Part shown: positions 9,133 through 17,542 of the stretch, piece after piece | Position numbering within the stretch: position 1 is the stretch's first letter | Layout: each line of letters opens with the position of its first letter | Source of the DNA: Bacteroidales bacterium | Lineage (GTDB): Bacteria > Bacteroidota > Bacteroidia > Bacteroidales > Lentimicrobiaceae | DNA: 64,000 bases | Assembly: GCA_016705005.1 (NCBI GenBank) | Contig: JADIZB010000034.1 | Location: 157,493 to 221,492 of the forward strand | Direction of reading: 5' to 3' | Made by a program: the position numbers and the translations under genes | The notes under the pieces: generated by a model | Told to the model about the DNA's origin: nothing | What the model saw: the letters and a program-made list of their open reading frames with translations, nothing else | Databases searched by the model: none

Positions 9133-10098
9133 TCATTGATTATAAGCTACAAAGCTGAAAGCAGCGTCTCCAACTGATCCGGTCAGGGCATTGATAACAG
9201 CAATATAAATGTTATTGTTAGGCCCAGCCAATGAAGCAGAAGCAATTCTTTGCGCAGTTATGCAGGTTACCAGAACAGTCGTAGAATTGGAAGATCCGGG
9301 TACTTCGATTCTTATATCTCCGGTACCGAGTTTGGTTACAGTAAAGTTGGGCGTGCCACTCAGGATGGTTCCGTCGGTATCAACCGTTCCATAGCAAAGC
9401 GGAATAAGGCTGTAAGAGCCGGTAGCGCTACTCTGGACTTCACCGTTGTTGCTGAGTGAAATATCGCCGGTAATATTGGCATCACCATTTACATGCAGCC
9501 TCGAAGCCGGGTTGCTTTCGTTTAACCCCACACGGCCAAGTTCATCCACAAATATCCGGTCGGTTCCATTCATCCTGAAGACCACATCGCCGGTGGTGTT
9601 TCCGCTGTTGGTTCCTAATCGCAGGTTATCCCCAGACAATTGCACAAATCCCGTGTTTACTCCACCGCTTTTAAACTGGAGAATTGCTGAAGTGTTATCA
9701 ATATTCACCGAGCCGGTGGTACGGATATTCCCGTTCACATCCAGCCTTTCAATAGGCCCGGCTGTATTGATACCAATGTTGTCGCCGATATTAAACATCC
9801 AGCCGCTGCCTCCACCCACCCAGTAATCGTTGGTAAGCAGAAACATCCAGGCTCCATTCTGCCGCACATTGATTTCATTGGTCGTTGTGTTATAAATGAT
9901 CAGTCCTTCGGCAGGAGATACAATCGCATTTCTCTGGGTGTTTGTCATAGAGGGAATCAGCAGGCCTTTTGTCGTACTTTTTATGTGCAGCATGGCGGAA
10001 TTATCGGGTAAAGAGCCATCGGTACTTATCGCTACCTGGGCAATGGTAACTGACGGGAAAGATATTAGCAGAAACAAGGTCAGTGCTTTCATATCCAA
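9133..10098 (-). CDS. Secreted fibre-tip-like protein, first gene of the four-gene fibre operon
   Basis: 321 residues; MDMKALTLFLLISFPSVTIA is the signal peptide (MKAL at 10092 is an alternative start). The common N-terminal module is complete (QVAISTDGSLPDNSAMLHIK). The central block is nearly the same as in 5974-6888 and 8157-9116, including QLSGDNLRLGTNSGNT. The C-terminal beta-rich domain contains LCYGTVDTDGTILSGTPNFT and ends FSFVAYNQ. It heads a run of four same-strand genes with gaps of 16 bp, 109 bp and an overlap, probably one transcription unit down to 5974. A GTTAA-pair site lies about 215 nt upstream. Confidence 0.7.
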   Translation of the reverse strand: MDMKALTLFLLISFPSVTIAQVAISTDGSLPDNSAMLHIKSTTKGLLIPSMTNTQRNAIVSPAEGLIIYNTTTNEINVRQNGAWMFLLTNDYWVGGGSGWMFNIGDNIGINTAGPIERLDVNGNIRTTGSVNIDNTSAILQFKSGGVNTGFVQLSGDNLRLGTNSGNTTGDVVFRMNGTDRIFVDELGRVGLNESNPASRLHVNGDANITGDISLSNNGEVQSSATGSYSLIPLCYGTVDTDGTILSGTPNFTVTKLGTGDIRIEVPGSSNSTTVLVTCITAQRIASASLAGPNNNIYIAVINALTGSVGDAAFSFVAYNQ

Positions 10099-10481
10099 TA
10101 TATTATGTGTTTACTCCAATTAATTCTATTGAATTATTCCGGCAAGAAAATGTTATTCAAAACATGAAGCAGGTAATTCAGGAAATGGTCTTTGACCGGA
10201 AATCTGAAAAGTAGTTTGAGGCCGGGGCAGGAATACAGGCAGAATACGTCAAGGTTTTTTCAACCTTTATATCTATAACAATCCGGATGGAATGATAATT
10301 AAAATATTTGTGTTAATGATTTGTTAATCTTTGATTTAGCGTTGAATAATTATCAGGATAATACTTTAAAGCCGGATAACTTTGGCATATAAAGAACACT
10401 TACATCATTGTGCATGGATCGATTTAAATAGCCATAAAAGAGGAAATCTGCCTTGCTTAAGATTTTAAAACTTCACCAGGT
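10099..10481. other. Non-coding gap upstream of the fibre operon
   Basis: 383 bp without a credible gene. It contains the GTTAA pair at 10312-10327. I found no clear terminator for maf, which ends at 10482. Confidence 0.55.
10312..10327 (-). promoter_or_regulatory. GTTAA pair with 11-bp spacing, upstream of the four-gene fibre operon
   Basis: GTTAA at 10312-10316 and at 10323-10327, the same 11-bp start-to-start spacing as at 35-50 and 5896-5911. The flanks are less alike than between the other two copies. This site is the basis for treating the pair, not just the 46-nt repeat, as the conserved part. Confidence 0.35.
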
Positions 10482-11090
10482 TCAGTGCCCGGCTGACTCC
10501 TGAATAAACTTTTGCAATTCACAATACAGCCGTTGCACCGGCAAGCCCATCACGTTGAAATAAGACCCTTCAATCCTTTCAACCCCGATGTAACCAATCC
10601 ACTCCTGTATGCCATAAGCTCCGGCCTTATCGAGGGGCCTGTATTTTCCCACATAATGGTCAATTTCAGCCGGGTCCAGATGCCTGAAATAAACATCGGT
10701 ATTCACAAAAAAGGAATGAAACCTGTCTTTTGTTTTAAAACAGACCCCCGTAGCTACCGTGTGCTTTTTGCCTGACAACCTGCCCAGCATCAGCCTGGCA
10801 TCATTTTCATCAACAGGTTTTCCGATGCATTCACCTTCAAGCCAAACTATGGTATCGGCTGTAATCACCAGGGCATTCGCGGGCAATTCACTGAAATCAA
10901 AAGCCTCCGACTTCACCTTACTCACAAATAAAGCGATGTCTTCACATTGTAATTCAGCAGGATAATTCTCATCGGTTGATTTCACCTGAATTTCAAACTG
11001 CAGGCCGATCTCGCCCAACAGAAAATGCCGCCTGGGCGATTGCGATGCCAGTATAAAATGGTATCCTGTATTGTTTAAAATATTCATCAT
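10482..11090 (-). CDS. maf: Maf-family nucleoside triphosphate pyrophosphatase
   Basis: A protein of ~202 residues that hydrolyses NTPs (family substrates are dTTP, UTP or modified nucleotides) to NMP and pyrophosphate, acting in the cytosol. Diagnostic motifs are ASQSPRR near the N-terminus, ITADTIVW with the catalytic-base Asp, GKPVDENDA, and DKAGAYGIQEWIGYIGVERI followed by GSYFNVMGLP. Two Met codons (11090 and 11087) both work as starts. An ATG further upstream would overlap the prenyltransferase gene by 23 nt. It is the last gene of the operon that begins with ccmF. The dTTP/UTP (YhdE-like) subfamily is more likely than the YceF-like one, but this is not certain. Confidence 0.9.
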   Translation of the reverse strand: MMNILNNTGYHFILASQSPRRHFLLGEIGLQFEIQVKSTDENYPAELQCEDIALFVSKVKSEAFDFSELPANALVITADTIVWLEGECIGKPVDENDARLMLGRLSGKKHTVATGVCFKTKDRFHSFFVNTDVYFRHLDPAEIDHYVGKYRPLDKAGAYGIQEWIGYIGVERIEGSYFNVMGLPVQRLYCELQKFIQESAGH

Positions 11091-11097
11091 CAATAGC

Positions 11098-12067
11098 TTA
11101 AAGGTAAAGCGACAGAACAAAAAGCCCCAATATTCCTGATAACATAACCAGTTTTAACTGGTTGCCAATTCGGTGAAAATGTTCCTTTAAACCGGCCCTG
11201 TTCACTTTATATGTCAGGTAAATAACCGGAACAATGACAAATAAAAGAAACCATGCTGCAGGGACAATCCTGGATGTTTCAATAAGAAACCAGCATCCTG
11301 TAATTGTCAGCAAGAGCGTAACAATAAGTAAACCCATTGAAAGATTCCTTGAATAACCTATTCCCAGGACGACAGCCAGGGTGCGGCAATCCGTTGCAGC
11401 ATCGCCTTCAACATCTTCGGCATCTTTGATAATTTCTCTTACCAAAGTCAGAATAAAAGCAAATACAGCATATGCCATAATCACGCGGCTGATCAGTCCG
11501 AGCTGGGTATAAACAGTCATAAATTTGCCGGGCTGTTGCCGGAGCGCAAAAAACTCGAATAACCATACCACAATCACCACCATGGCCGACATAAAGGCTA
11601 CCGCGAGATTCCCAGAAAGAATTCTTTTCTTGTAGCGCTCTGAATAAAACCAGAGCAGAATGGTCATCATCGGAAAAAAGCAGCCAAAGCCTGAATGAGC
11701 CTGCTTCCAGGGATAGATAAAAACCTGCGGCTATGGCGATACTGTTTAAAACAATATGAAGCTTTATGGCCATTCTGCGCGGGAAATACTTTCCGATCAC
11801 CACCGATTCCGGTTTATTGATACGGTCGGTACGCAAGTCGAAATAATCGTTGATGATATAGCCTGCAGCGGCAATGATGACTGTGACCAAAACCAGAATA
11901 AAAAACAGCAGAGGTCCCAGTGCGGGCTCAATACCGTATGCTGCATAAACCCTTCCTATCACTGCGTACATCACCATGTACTGGGTGGCGATGACAATGA
12001 GTAAGTTTGGCCAGCGGATCAGTTTCAGAAAAGGTAAGGCCAGCCGGCCAAATTTGATGTGCTTCAT
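11098..12067 (-). CDS. UbiA-family prenyltransferase (geranylgeranylglycerol-phosphate geranylgeranyltransferase-like), frameshifted at ~11674
   Basis: A polytopic membrane protein that transfers a prenyl chain to an acceptor. The two Asp-rich metal/diphosphate-binding motifs of the family are present: NDYFDLRTDRINKPE in the N-terminal half and DAEDVEGDAATDCRTLAV in the middle. About eight hydrophobic segments surround them. The frame breaks in a run of six A (plus strand 11674-11679). Removing one gives a continuous SFRLWLLFPMMTILLWFYS and a protein of ~322 residues. The start at 12067 (MKHIKFGRLALP) lies one base past the KdsC stop. In Bacteroidota, relatives in this operon position are annotated as geranylgeranylglycerol-phosphate geranylgeranyltransferase; menaquinone or haem prenylation are alternatives. 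The break is most likely a homopolymer error. Confidence 0.8.
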
Positions 12068-12068
12068 C

Positions 12069-12590
12069 TTACCAGTGAAATGCATTCCCATTCATCCACT
12101 TTCCCTGCACTTTCATTACCTGTTCGATGATGTCGCGCACGCATCCGGCCCCGCCGGGAAAATGACTGATGTACTTTGAAATGCCTTTAATCTCCTCTGC
12201 AGCATCGGCCGGACAAACCGGCATGCCCACCATCTTCATCACATGGAAATCGGGAATATCATCTCCCATATAAAGCACTTCGCTGTCGGTCAGGTTGTTT
12301 TTCGTCAGGTATTCTTTGTATACTTCAACTTTATTTTCCACGCCTAGAAAAACATCGGTCAGATTGAGGGCATTACAACGGTGACGCATTGATTCAGAAT
12401 ATCCGCCTGAAATAACGGCAACCCTGAAGCCGTTTTTGATTGCCAGCTGAAGGGCATAACCATCCTTTACATGTCCGGTACGCAACTGATCGCCGGTATT
12501 GGTAATCAGCACAACGCCATTGGTCAGTACACCATCATAATCAAATATAAAGGTGGTTATCGTGGTCAGGTTTTCTTTGTAATTTGACAT
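12069..12590 (-). CDS. KdsC-like HAD phosphatase (3-deoxy-D-manno-octulosonate 8-phosphate phosphatase)
   Basis: 173 residues, the usual length of C0-cap HAD phosphatases of the KdsC type. The nucleophile motif is FDYDGVLT (first Asp is the nucleophile, second the acid/base). The motif-IV acidic pair is in YMGDDIPDF, and VAVISGG is motif II. KdsC removes phosphate from KDO-8-P during lipopolysaccharide inner-core synthesis in the cytosol. KdsC-like proteins without a KDO pathway partner may act on other sugar phosphates, and no other KDO gene is seen here. It lies between DUF2520 (8-bp gap) and the prenyltransferase (1-bp gap), so it is translated in an operon. Confidence 0.8.
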   Translation of the reverse strand: MSNYKENLTTITTFIFDYDGVLTNGVVLITNTGDQLRTGHVKDGYALQLAIKNGFRVAVISGGYSESMRHRCNALNLTDVFLGVENKVEVYKEYLTKNNLTDSEVLYMGDDIPDFHVMKMVGMPVCPADAAEEIKGISKYISHFPGGAGCVRDIIEQVMKVQGKWMNGNAFHW

Positions 12591-12598
12591 AGACTGGT

Positions 12599-13405
12599 TT
12601 AGCAGGCTCCCCCTGTTTCTTTCAATTTAACAATAAGTTCGCTGATGGTTTTATATACTTCCCTGATTTCGGGATTATTTCTGAGCATACTCAGGTGCAT
12701 ATCGATGGTTGACCAGTCACGGCGAACTGCAGGGCCTGTTTGCAGGGTAGCAGCATCTCCCCCGTTTATTCTCAGTGCAGTTTCATGGATCAGCGGTAAC
12801 AAAATATCAGGTTTAACTTCAGTTTTTGACAACAAACAGTCAGCGACAGAATACATATAATTTGTAAAGTTACTGGCAAAAACTGCTGCAAGGTGTATCA
12901 GCGCCCGTTGGCTGGTATCAACGCGTCTGACATCACCCGAAAGTTTCCCGGCAAGTTCCATAAGAACAGCTTCGGTTTCAGCAGTAGCTCCTTCAATACA
13001 GATCGGGATTCCGGAAATATCAGGGCGGGTAACCTTCGTAAATGACTGTAGTGGATAGAAAACCCCGCCATTCGCATGATATTGGGTAATGGCACCCAAC
13101 GACTGTGATCCTGAAGTATGAACCATGATTCCTGAAAACCTGCCGGCATTTTTAACGCTCAGCGAAAAGCCGGGAATCACCTGATCGGGCAGGGCAAGGA
13201 TCAACAGATCGGTTTCACCGTCAATTTCGTCAACATTGAACACCGGCTTCGCATTTACCATGGCTGCCAGCTGACCTGTATTCTCAGGATTCCGGCCGTG
13301 GATACACCTGATTTCATAGCCTGCTTTAAACAGTGCAGGTGCCAGGTTAAAGGCAACATTACCTGCTCCGGCAAATGAAATGGTTCTGATTGCTTCTCCC
13401 GACAT
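12599..13405 (-). CDS. Rossmann-like and DUF2520 domain-containing oxidoreductase-like protein
   Basis: 268 residues. The N-terminal half is a Rossmann-like NAD(P)-binding fold starting ISFAGAGNVAFNLAPALFKAG, with LLILALPDQVI at strand 4. The C-terminal half is DUF2520, recognised from GGVFYPLQSFTK and the helical SQRALIHLAAVFASNFTNYM region. The whole resembles 6-phosphogluconate-dehydrogenase-like and ketopantoate-reductase-like proteins. The substrate is unknown. It is conserved next to KdsC-like and Maf genes in Bacteroidota. It starts 41 bp after the ccmF stop and ends 8 bp before kdsC. Confidence 0.8.
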   Translation of the reverse strand: MSGEAIRTISFAGAGNVAFNLAPALFKAGYEIRCIHGRNPENTGQLAAMVNAKPVFNVDEIDGETDLLILALPDQVIPGFSLSVKNAGRFSGIMVHTSGSQSLGAITQYHANGGVFYPLQSFTKVTRPDISGIPICIEGATAETEAVLMELAGKLSGDVRRVDTSQRALIHLAAVFASNFTNYMYSVADCLLSKTEVKPDILLPLIHETALRINGGDAATLQTGPAVRRDWSTIDMHLSMLRNNPEIREVYKTISELIVKLKETGGAC

Positions 13406-13446
13406 GAAATATGGTTAACGTAATGTGTAAACGATTACTTTCTGCA

Positions 13447-15825
13447 TCAGTCAGCTGCTTGTTTTGCCTTGACAGCCCTGCGCCAGATACTAACAGTGAC
13501 ACCTGAAAACATGATGATTGAGCCAGCCCAAACAATCCATATCCATGGGAAGAACATAATCTTTGCCACTACGAATTCGGCCTGTTTTTCAAAAATTCCC
13601 ACGTTAATGGCTTTCGCCCTTTCCGACACATTATCAAACCGGAGCCTGAGGCCATTGTGATCAAGCCTGACAATTCCATTCTCAGCAAAGCCGTCTTTAA
13701 CTTCATAAACGAGGGGATAGGCGGTTTTAGCCCCTGCACTGTCAAGTGCCTGAAGCATGGCTGTAATTTTAATCTCACTTCCATTGGCGCTCATTGAGTT
13801 CACATACAAGGAATCAAACAGGATATTGACTCCGGCAGCAACCAGGGTGTCTCCGGGACTGATTTCAGAAGTACCTGTGAGAACATAACCACCGGGCATT
13901 CGCTTCGACCGGTCCTCAGCAAAAGTGAGATACATAAAAACATCGCCCTTCAACATGTTCCAGGTATTCGGATTATATACATTGCCCATCCTGGAGTTGT
14001 ATTTGATGGTTGGATACAGCGAGTGGTCAAGGTACAACTGATCGTCTGATCCCTTTTTAAGAAAGTCTATCTGAAAAAATACTTCGTCCCTTTCCTCCCG
14101 TTCATTGCTGTAGCAAACGTAATAATCACCTATTTGCTTAACCTGCCCCTTGAAAAGCATCACATTCTCTCCGGCTCCGGGCATTTCTGCATTTTCAGAC
14201 CTGGATAACACCTGTGTATTTGAGAAGGCAATCAGCACACCGAGAAGGAAAATACCGAAACCAATATGGGTAATGGCCGCACCGGCATTGCCTTTACCGC
14301 CTGCAAAACGGAACAGAAATGCTATTGAGGTCAGTATGGTAAATGATATGCAGAATAAGAAAACAAGGTGAACAATGCTCATATCCTCATCGACAAAGAA
14401 ACCGACAACCAGTATGATAAGAGATAGCCCCAACGGATATATGATGTTGCGTATAAACTGCCTTGTATCGTTCTTGCCGTATGAGATGTATTGACCTACG
14501 CCCAACAGCAATGTAGCCAGCATGGCAAACGGCATCTGCCAGTTGTTGTAAAAACCGGTGACATCGTTTGGAGGTGCGAGACCGGTCCCCAGCAGTTTGT
14601 TAATCACAGGAACCGAAGTAGTACTGATGACCTGGAAAGCGGCAAGGAGCAGAACAATCGACCCATACATCATCAGGAATTCCCTTGTAAACATTCCGGG
14701 AAGTTCGCTGGTCGGGATAGACTTACGCCTTTTAAAAAGAATCCATGCCGCCAGCAGGATATAAATCAGAGTAAAAATTATAAGCTGAAAACTCCTGCCA
14801 TCATCGCCGAAAGCGTGCACCGAAGTTTCACCAAGCACCCCTGAGCGGGTAAGATAACTGGCATAAAGAACCATGATAAAACCAAGGAAAGTAAAAATAT
14901 AAGTTCCGAGGTAGTATTTATCACGTTTATAGGAAAGCAGCATGTAATGCAATGCAGCAACCATGACAAGCCAGGGTACAAGTGAAGCGTTCTCTACCGG
15001 ATCCCATGCCCAGAAACCTCCGAAAGTCAGCGACTGATAGGCCCAGGCACCACCCATAATAAGGCCGGTCCCCAGCAATCCGATGGTCAGTGAAATCCAT
15101 GGAAGGGTAGGTTTAAACCAATATCTTTTGTCGTTTTGAACCAGAGAGGCAAAAGCAAAGGCGAAAGGAAATATGGCAGTGGCATATCCCATGAACAATA
15201 AAGGCGGATGAATGACCATCCAGGGATTCTCCAGTAAGGGATTCAAACCGTTACCATCGGTGATATAGCTGAGGTACGACGGATCCCTGAAGAATTCGTT
15301 CGGCATATTCTCAGGAACCTGCCTCAAAAGGATGAAAGGATCACTGCCCAGAGAAAATCCTGCAACGTGAAATCCCAGCACCATCGACATCAGAATCAGT
15401 TGGGCCAGAATCACAATGATCATAGCAGGAGCTTCCAGTTTACGCGCAGTAAGCATGGCTCCTATTCCATACAAACCAATAAAAAAGGCCCAAAGCAGAA
15501 AGCTTCCTTCCTGCCCTGCCCAAAAACTCGAAATAATGTATCGCGAAGGCATCAACGAAGAAGAATGCTTGTAAACATAGGCATATTCAAAATAGTGGCT
15601 TACAATCAGATAGAACAATGCCAGACAAACGCCGACGATGGAAGCAGTCTGTAAAATGTAAGCAGTTCTTGCAAATTTGTGCAAACCCTTATTTGTTTCA
15701 CCATTTCTGATCATTCGCAGGTAATAATATATGCCTGCGAATCCGGCGATAATGGAAGTGTAGATCAATATCCTCCCGATGGAGCCGGGGAGCAGATGCT
15801 CCCCGATATATGCAACTTCTGTCAT
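13447..15825 (-). CDS. ccmF: Cytochrome c assembly protein CcmF/CcsA type (haem lyase subunit)
   Basis: 792 residues from MTEVAYIGEHLLPGSIGR, chosen because the 41 residues in frame ahead of it are not membrane-protein-like. It is a multi-spanning inner-membrane protein of system I cytochrome c maturation that presents haem to apocytochrome. The tryptophan-rich WWD motif is GGFWAWDPVENASLVPWL, and HPPLLFMGY carries a conserved His. A large periplasmic domain (about residues 570-750, from SRSENAEMPGAGE on) precedes the last membrane segment (FFPWIWIVWAGSIIMFSG). It heads the five-gene operon ending in maf. A c-type-cytochrome-based respiration is therefore expected, but no other ccm gene is in the window. 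Confidence 0.88.
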   Translation of the reverse strand: MTEVAYIGEHLLPGSIGRILIYTSIIAGFAGIYYYLRMIRNGETNKGLHKFARTAYILQTASIVGVCLALFYLIVSHYFEYAYVYKHSSSLMPSRYIISSFWAGQEGSFLLWAFFIGLYGIGAMLTARKLEAPAMIIVILAQLILMSMVLGFHVAGFSLGSDPFILLRQVPENMPNEFFRDPSYLSYITDGNGLNPLLENPWMVIHPPLLFMGYATAIFPFAFAFASLVQNDKRYWFKPTLPWISLTIGLLGTGLIMGGAWAYQSLTFGGFWAWDPVENASLVPWLVMVAALHYMLLSYKRDKYYLGTYIFTFLGFIMVLYASYLTRSGVLGETSVHAFGDDGRSFQLIIFTLIYILLAAWILFKRRKSIPTSELPGMFTREFLMMYGSIVLLLAAFQVISTTSVPVINKLLGTGLAPPNDVTGFYNNWQMPFAMLATLLLGVGQYISYGKNDTRQFIRNIIYPLGLSLIILVVGFFVDEDMSIVHLVFLFCISFTILTSIAFLFRFAGGKGNAGAAITHIGFGIFLLGVLIAFSNTQVLSRSENAEMPGAGENVMLFKGQVKQIGDYYVCYSNEREERDEVFFQIDFLKKGSDDQLYLDHSLYPTIKYNSRMGNVYNPNTWNMLKGDVFMYLTFAEDRSKRMPGGYVLTGTSEISPGDTLVAAGVNILFDSLYVNSMSANGSEIKITAMLQALDSAGAKTAYPLVYEVKDGFAENGIVRLDHNGLRLRFDNVSERAKAINVGIFEKQAEFVVAKIMFFPWIWIVWAGSIIMFSGVTVSIWRRAVKAKQAAD

Positions 15826-15921
15826 AAGTATATATTTATCAGTGAGAAAGATAAACTGAACCGGATCGATTATTTCATTTCCGGCAGACATCAAACAAGC
15901 CACTAAATTACAATACTTTCG

Positions 15922-15953
15922 TTTGTAATTAAGGGTGAAATAAATCATCTTTG
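15922..15953 (+). promoter_or_regulatory. Bacteroidota-type promoter for the GNAT-like gene
   Basis: TTTG at 15922-15925 and CATCTTTG at 15946-15953 (consensus TAnnTTTG, one mismatch) are 20 nt apart. Transcription would begin near 15960. That makes an ATG at 15963 almost leaderless and favours the ATG at 16017. Confidence 0.5.
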
Positions 15954-16016
15954 TACTGTAAAATGAAAACCGGCCCTGAAACCGGCCCTGCTGAACTCAG
16001 AAAAACAGGCAAATTC

Positions 16017-17138
16017 ATGGCACCTGAAATAAGGACAACAGATTACGGCAAATCTTTCAAGGATTTTATCAGGCTTCCAGCCAGGATTCACGCCCAGCAT
16101 AAAAACTGGCTTCCGCCGCTGTATGCGGATGAAAAAATGTTCTTTAGCCCTGACAGGAACAAGGCATTTGGTTATTGCGAAACGATTATGGCCGTTGCCT
16201 ATGTGAACAATGAACCCAGGGGAAGAATCATGGGTATAATTCACCGTGAATACAATCAACAGCACAATGAAAAATCAGCCAGGTTTGGGTTCTTTGATTG
16301 TTACGATGAGCCCGAAGTCGCAAAAGCACTGCTTGATTTTATAAGAGATTGGGCCATAGGCAGAGGAATGGAAGATATTTACGGGCCTTACGGATTTTCA
16401 GACAGGGATCCGCAAGGGTTTCTGGTTGAAGGATTTGATGACCCTCCACTGATCGACACCAACTGCAATCTTCCTTACATGCCCGGATTGCTTGAGAAGA
16501 GTGGTTTCGTCAAATTTGTTGATTGTCTCACCTATCGTTTTGATTTGAATCTGGTGTTGCCCGAAGTTTACCAAAGGACTTCCCAACGGGTAGAGAACAG
16601 CCACCGTTACGAACTGCTGGAATTTACTTCGAAGAAAACCTTATTGCCTTATATTGTACCTGTTCTCAGACTAACCAACGAAACCTACAGCCATCTCTAC
16701 GGATTTTACCCGCTTTCGGAAACAGAGATGCACGATCTTTATAAAAGATATTCTGCTGTGCTTAATCCTGACTATGTTAAGATCATCACCTGTAATGGTG
16801 AAATCGTTGCCTATGTTGTGGGTGTTGCAAATATGTCGGAAGGGTTCCGGAAAGCAAAGGGCAGACTCTTTCCGCTGGGATGGTATCACATTCTCCGCTC
16901 CCTTAAGACGGCTACACAGCTCAATTTAATGCTGGGGGCTGTAAGCAGGCATCAGCAGGGCCTTGGACTCGAAGTCTGGATGGGACTAAAAATGCTGGAA
17001 TCCGCAAAGAAAGCAGGGATCGAAACCATTGAGACCCATTTGATACTTGAGACCAACGCCCGGATGAGAGCAGTATTTGAGCGGTTGAATGTGCCGGTTG
17101 TAAAACGGTTCAGGGTTTACCGGAAAAGTCTTGTCTGA
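16017..17138 (+). CDS. GNAT-superfamily-like N-acyltransferase, function unknown
   Basis: 373 residues from MAPEIRTTDYGKSFKDFIRL; an in-frame ATG at 15963 would add 18 residues. The protein looks like a double acyl-CoA N-acyltransferase fold. An N-terminal part has AYVNNEPRGRIMGIIHREYN (a GNAT beta4/beta5 region) and the signature GPYGFSDRDPQGFLVEGFDD. The C-terminal part ends in KAGIETIETHLILETNARMR, like the last strand of GNAT folds. Similar ~375-residue proteins are widespread in Bacteroidota with no assigned substrate. The gene stands alone, divergent from ccmF (191 bp between the start codons). I do not claim a substrate. Confidence 0.6.
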   Translation: MAPEIRTTDYGKSFKDFIRLPARIHAQHKNWLPPLYADEKMFFSPDRNKAFGYCETIMAVAYVNNEPRGRIMGIIHREYNQQHNEKSARFGFFDCYDEPEVAKALLDFIRDWAIGRGMEDIYGPYGFSDRDPQGFLVEGFDDPPLIDTNCNLPYMPGLLEKSGFVKFVDCLTYRFDLNLVLPEVYQRTSQRVENSHRYELLEFTSKKTLLPYIVPVLRLTNETYSHLYGFYPLSETEMHDLYKRYSAVLNPDYVKIITCNGEIVAYVVGVANMSEGFRKAKGRLFPLGWYHILRSLKTATQLNLMLGAVSRHQQGLGLEVWMGLKMLESAKKAGIETIETHLILETNARMRAVFERLNVPVVKRFRVYRKSLV

Positions 17139-17238
17139 AACCCTTCATTTCAGCCTGAAAAAATAATCAATAACTTTCCGGAATTCTGAGACAAAACCCA
17201 TCAACCGTTGTTAACAGAATCAGAGTAATTCCTTTTGT

Positions 17239-17541
17239 ATGAAAATTCCTTCCAAATTGCTTCTCAGGCTGGTTCTTTCCTATGGATTGATGAACCGTGA
17301 AGCCTTTGAAGAGCAAATCACCGGGTTGCTATCAGGTTATGTGGATGATCCCGACAACCTGAACAAAATGTATGATTTCCTTTTTACACAGATGGATGAA
17401 CTGAAAGATTACCTGAAGTTTGAACAAATGGCCGGAGCATCGTCCGGAAGATCACAGGAAGATCTGCGTCAGGAGCTGAAGGAACTGAAAAAAGCCATTG
17501 ACCTTCTGAGCGAAAAAATTGATAAACAACAGGGGGCCTGA
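17239..17541 (+). CDS. Small coiled-coil protein paired with UbiB-like kinase
   Basis: 100 residues, no signal peptide. Residues 1-25 are mixed hydrophobic (MKIPSKLLLRLVLSYGLMNR). The last 35 residues form a strong coiled coil, EDLRQELKELKKAIDLLSEK. The stop TGA (17539-17541) is one base before the UbiB ATG, so the two are translationally coupled and probably work together. I do not recognise the family; the coiled coil recalls phasin-like or scaffold proteins, but that is only a resemblance. Confidence 0.6.
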   Translation: MKIPSKLLLRLVLSYGLMNREAFEEQITGLLSGYVDDPDNLNKMYDFLFTQMDELKDYLKFEQMAGASSGRSQEDLRQELKELKKAIDLLSEKIDKQQGA

Positions 17542-17542
17542 T

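Noticed and set aside
10377..10384. Plus-strand TAACTTTG, a match to the -7 promoter consensus
   Set aside because: No plus-strand gene follows it and no -33 TTG precedes it; it is probably chance.
15825..15948. A longer ccmF start 41 codons upstream
   Set aside because: The extra residues are not typical of the family and cover the divergent promoter region.
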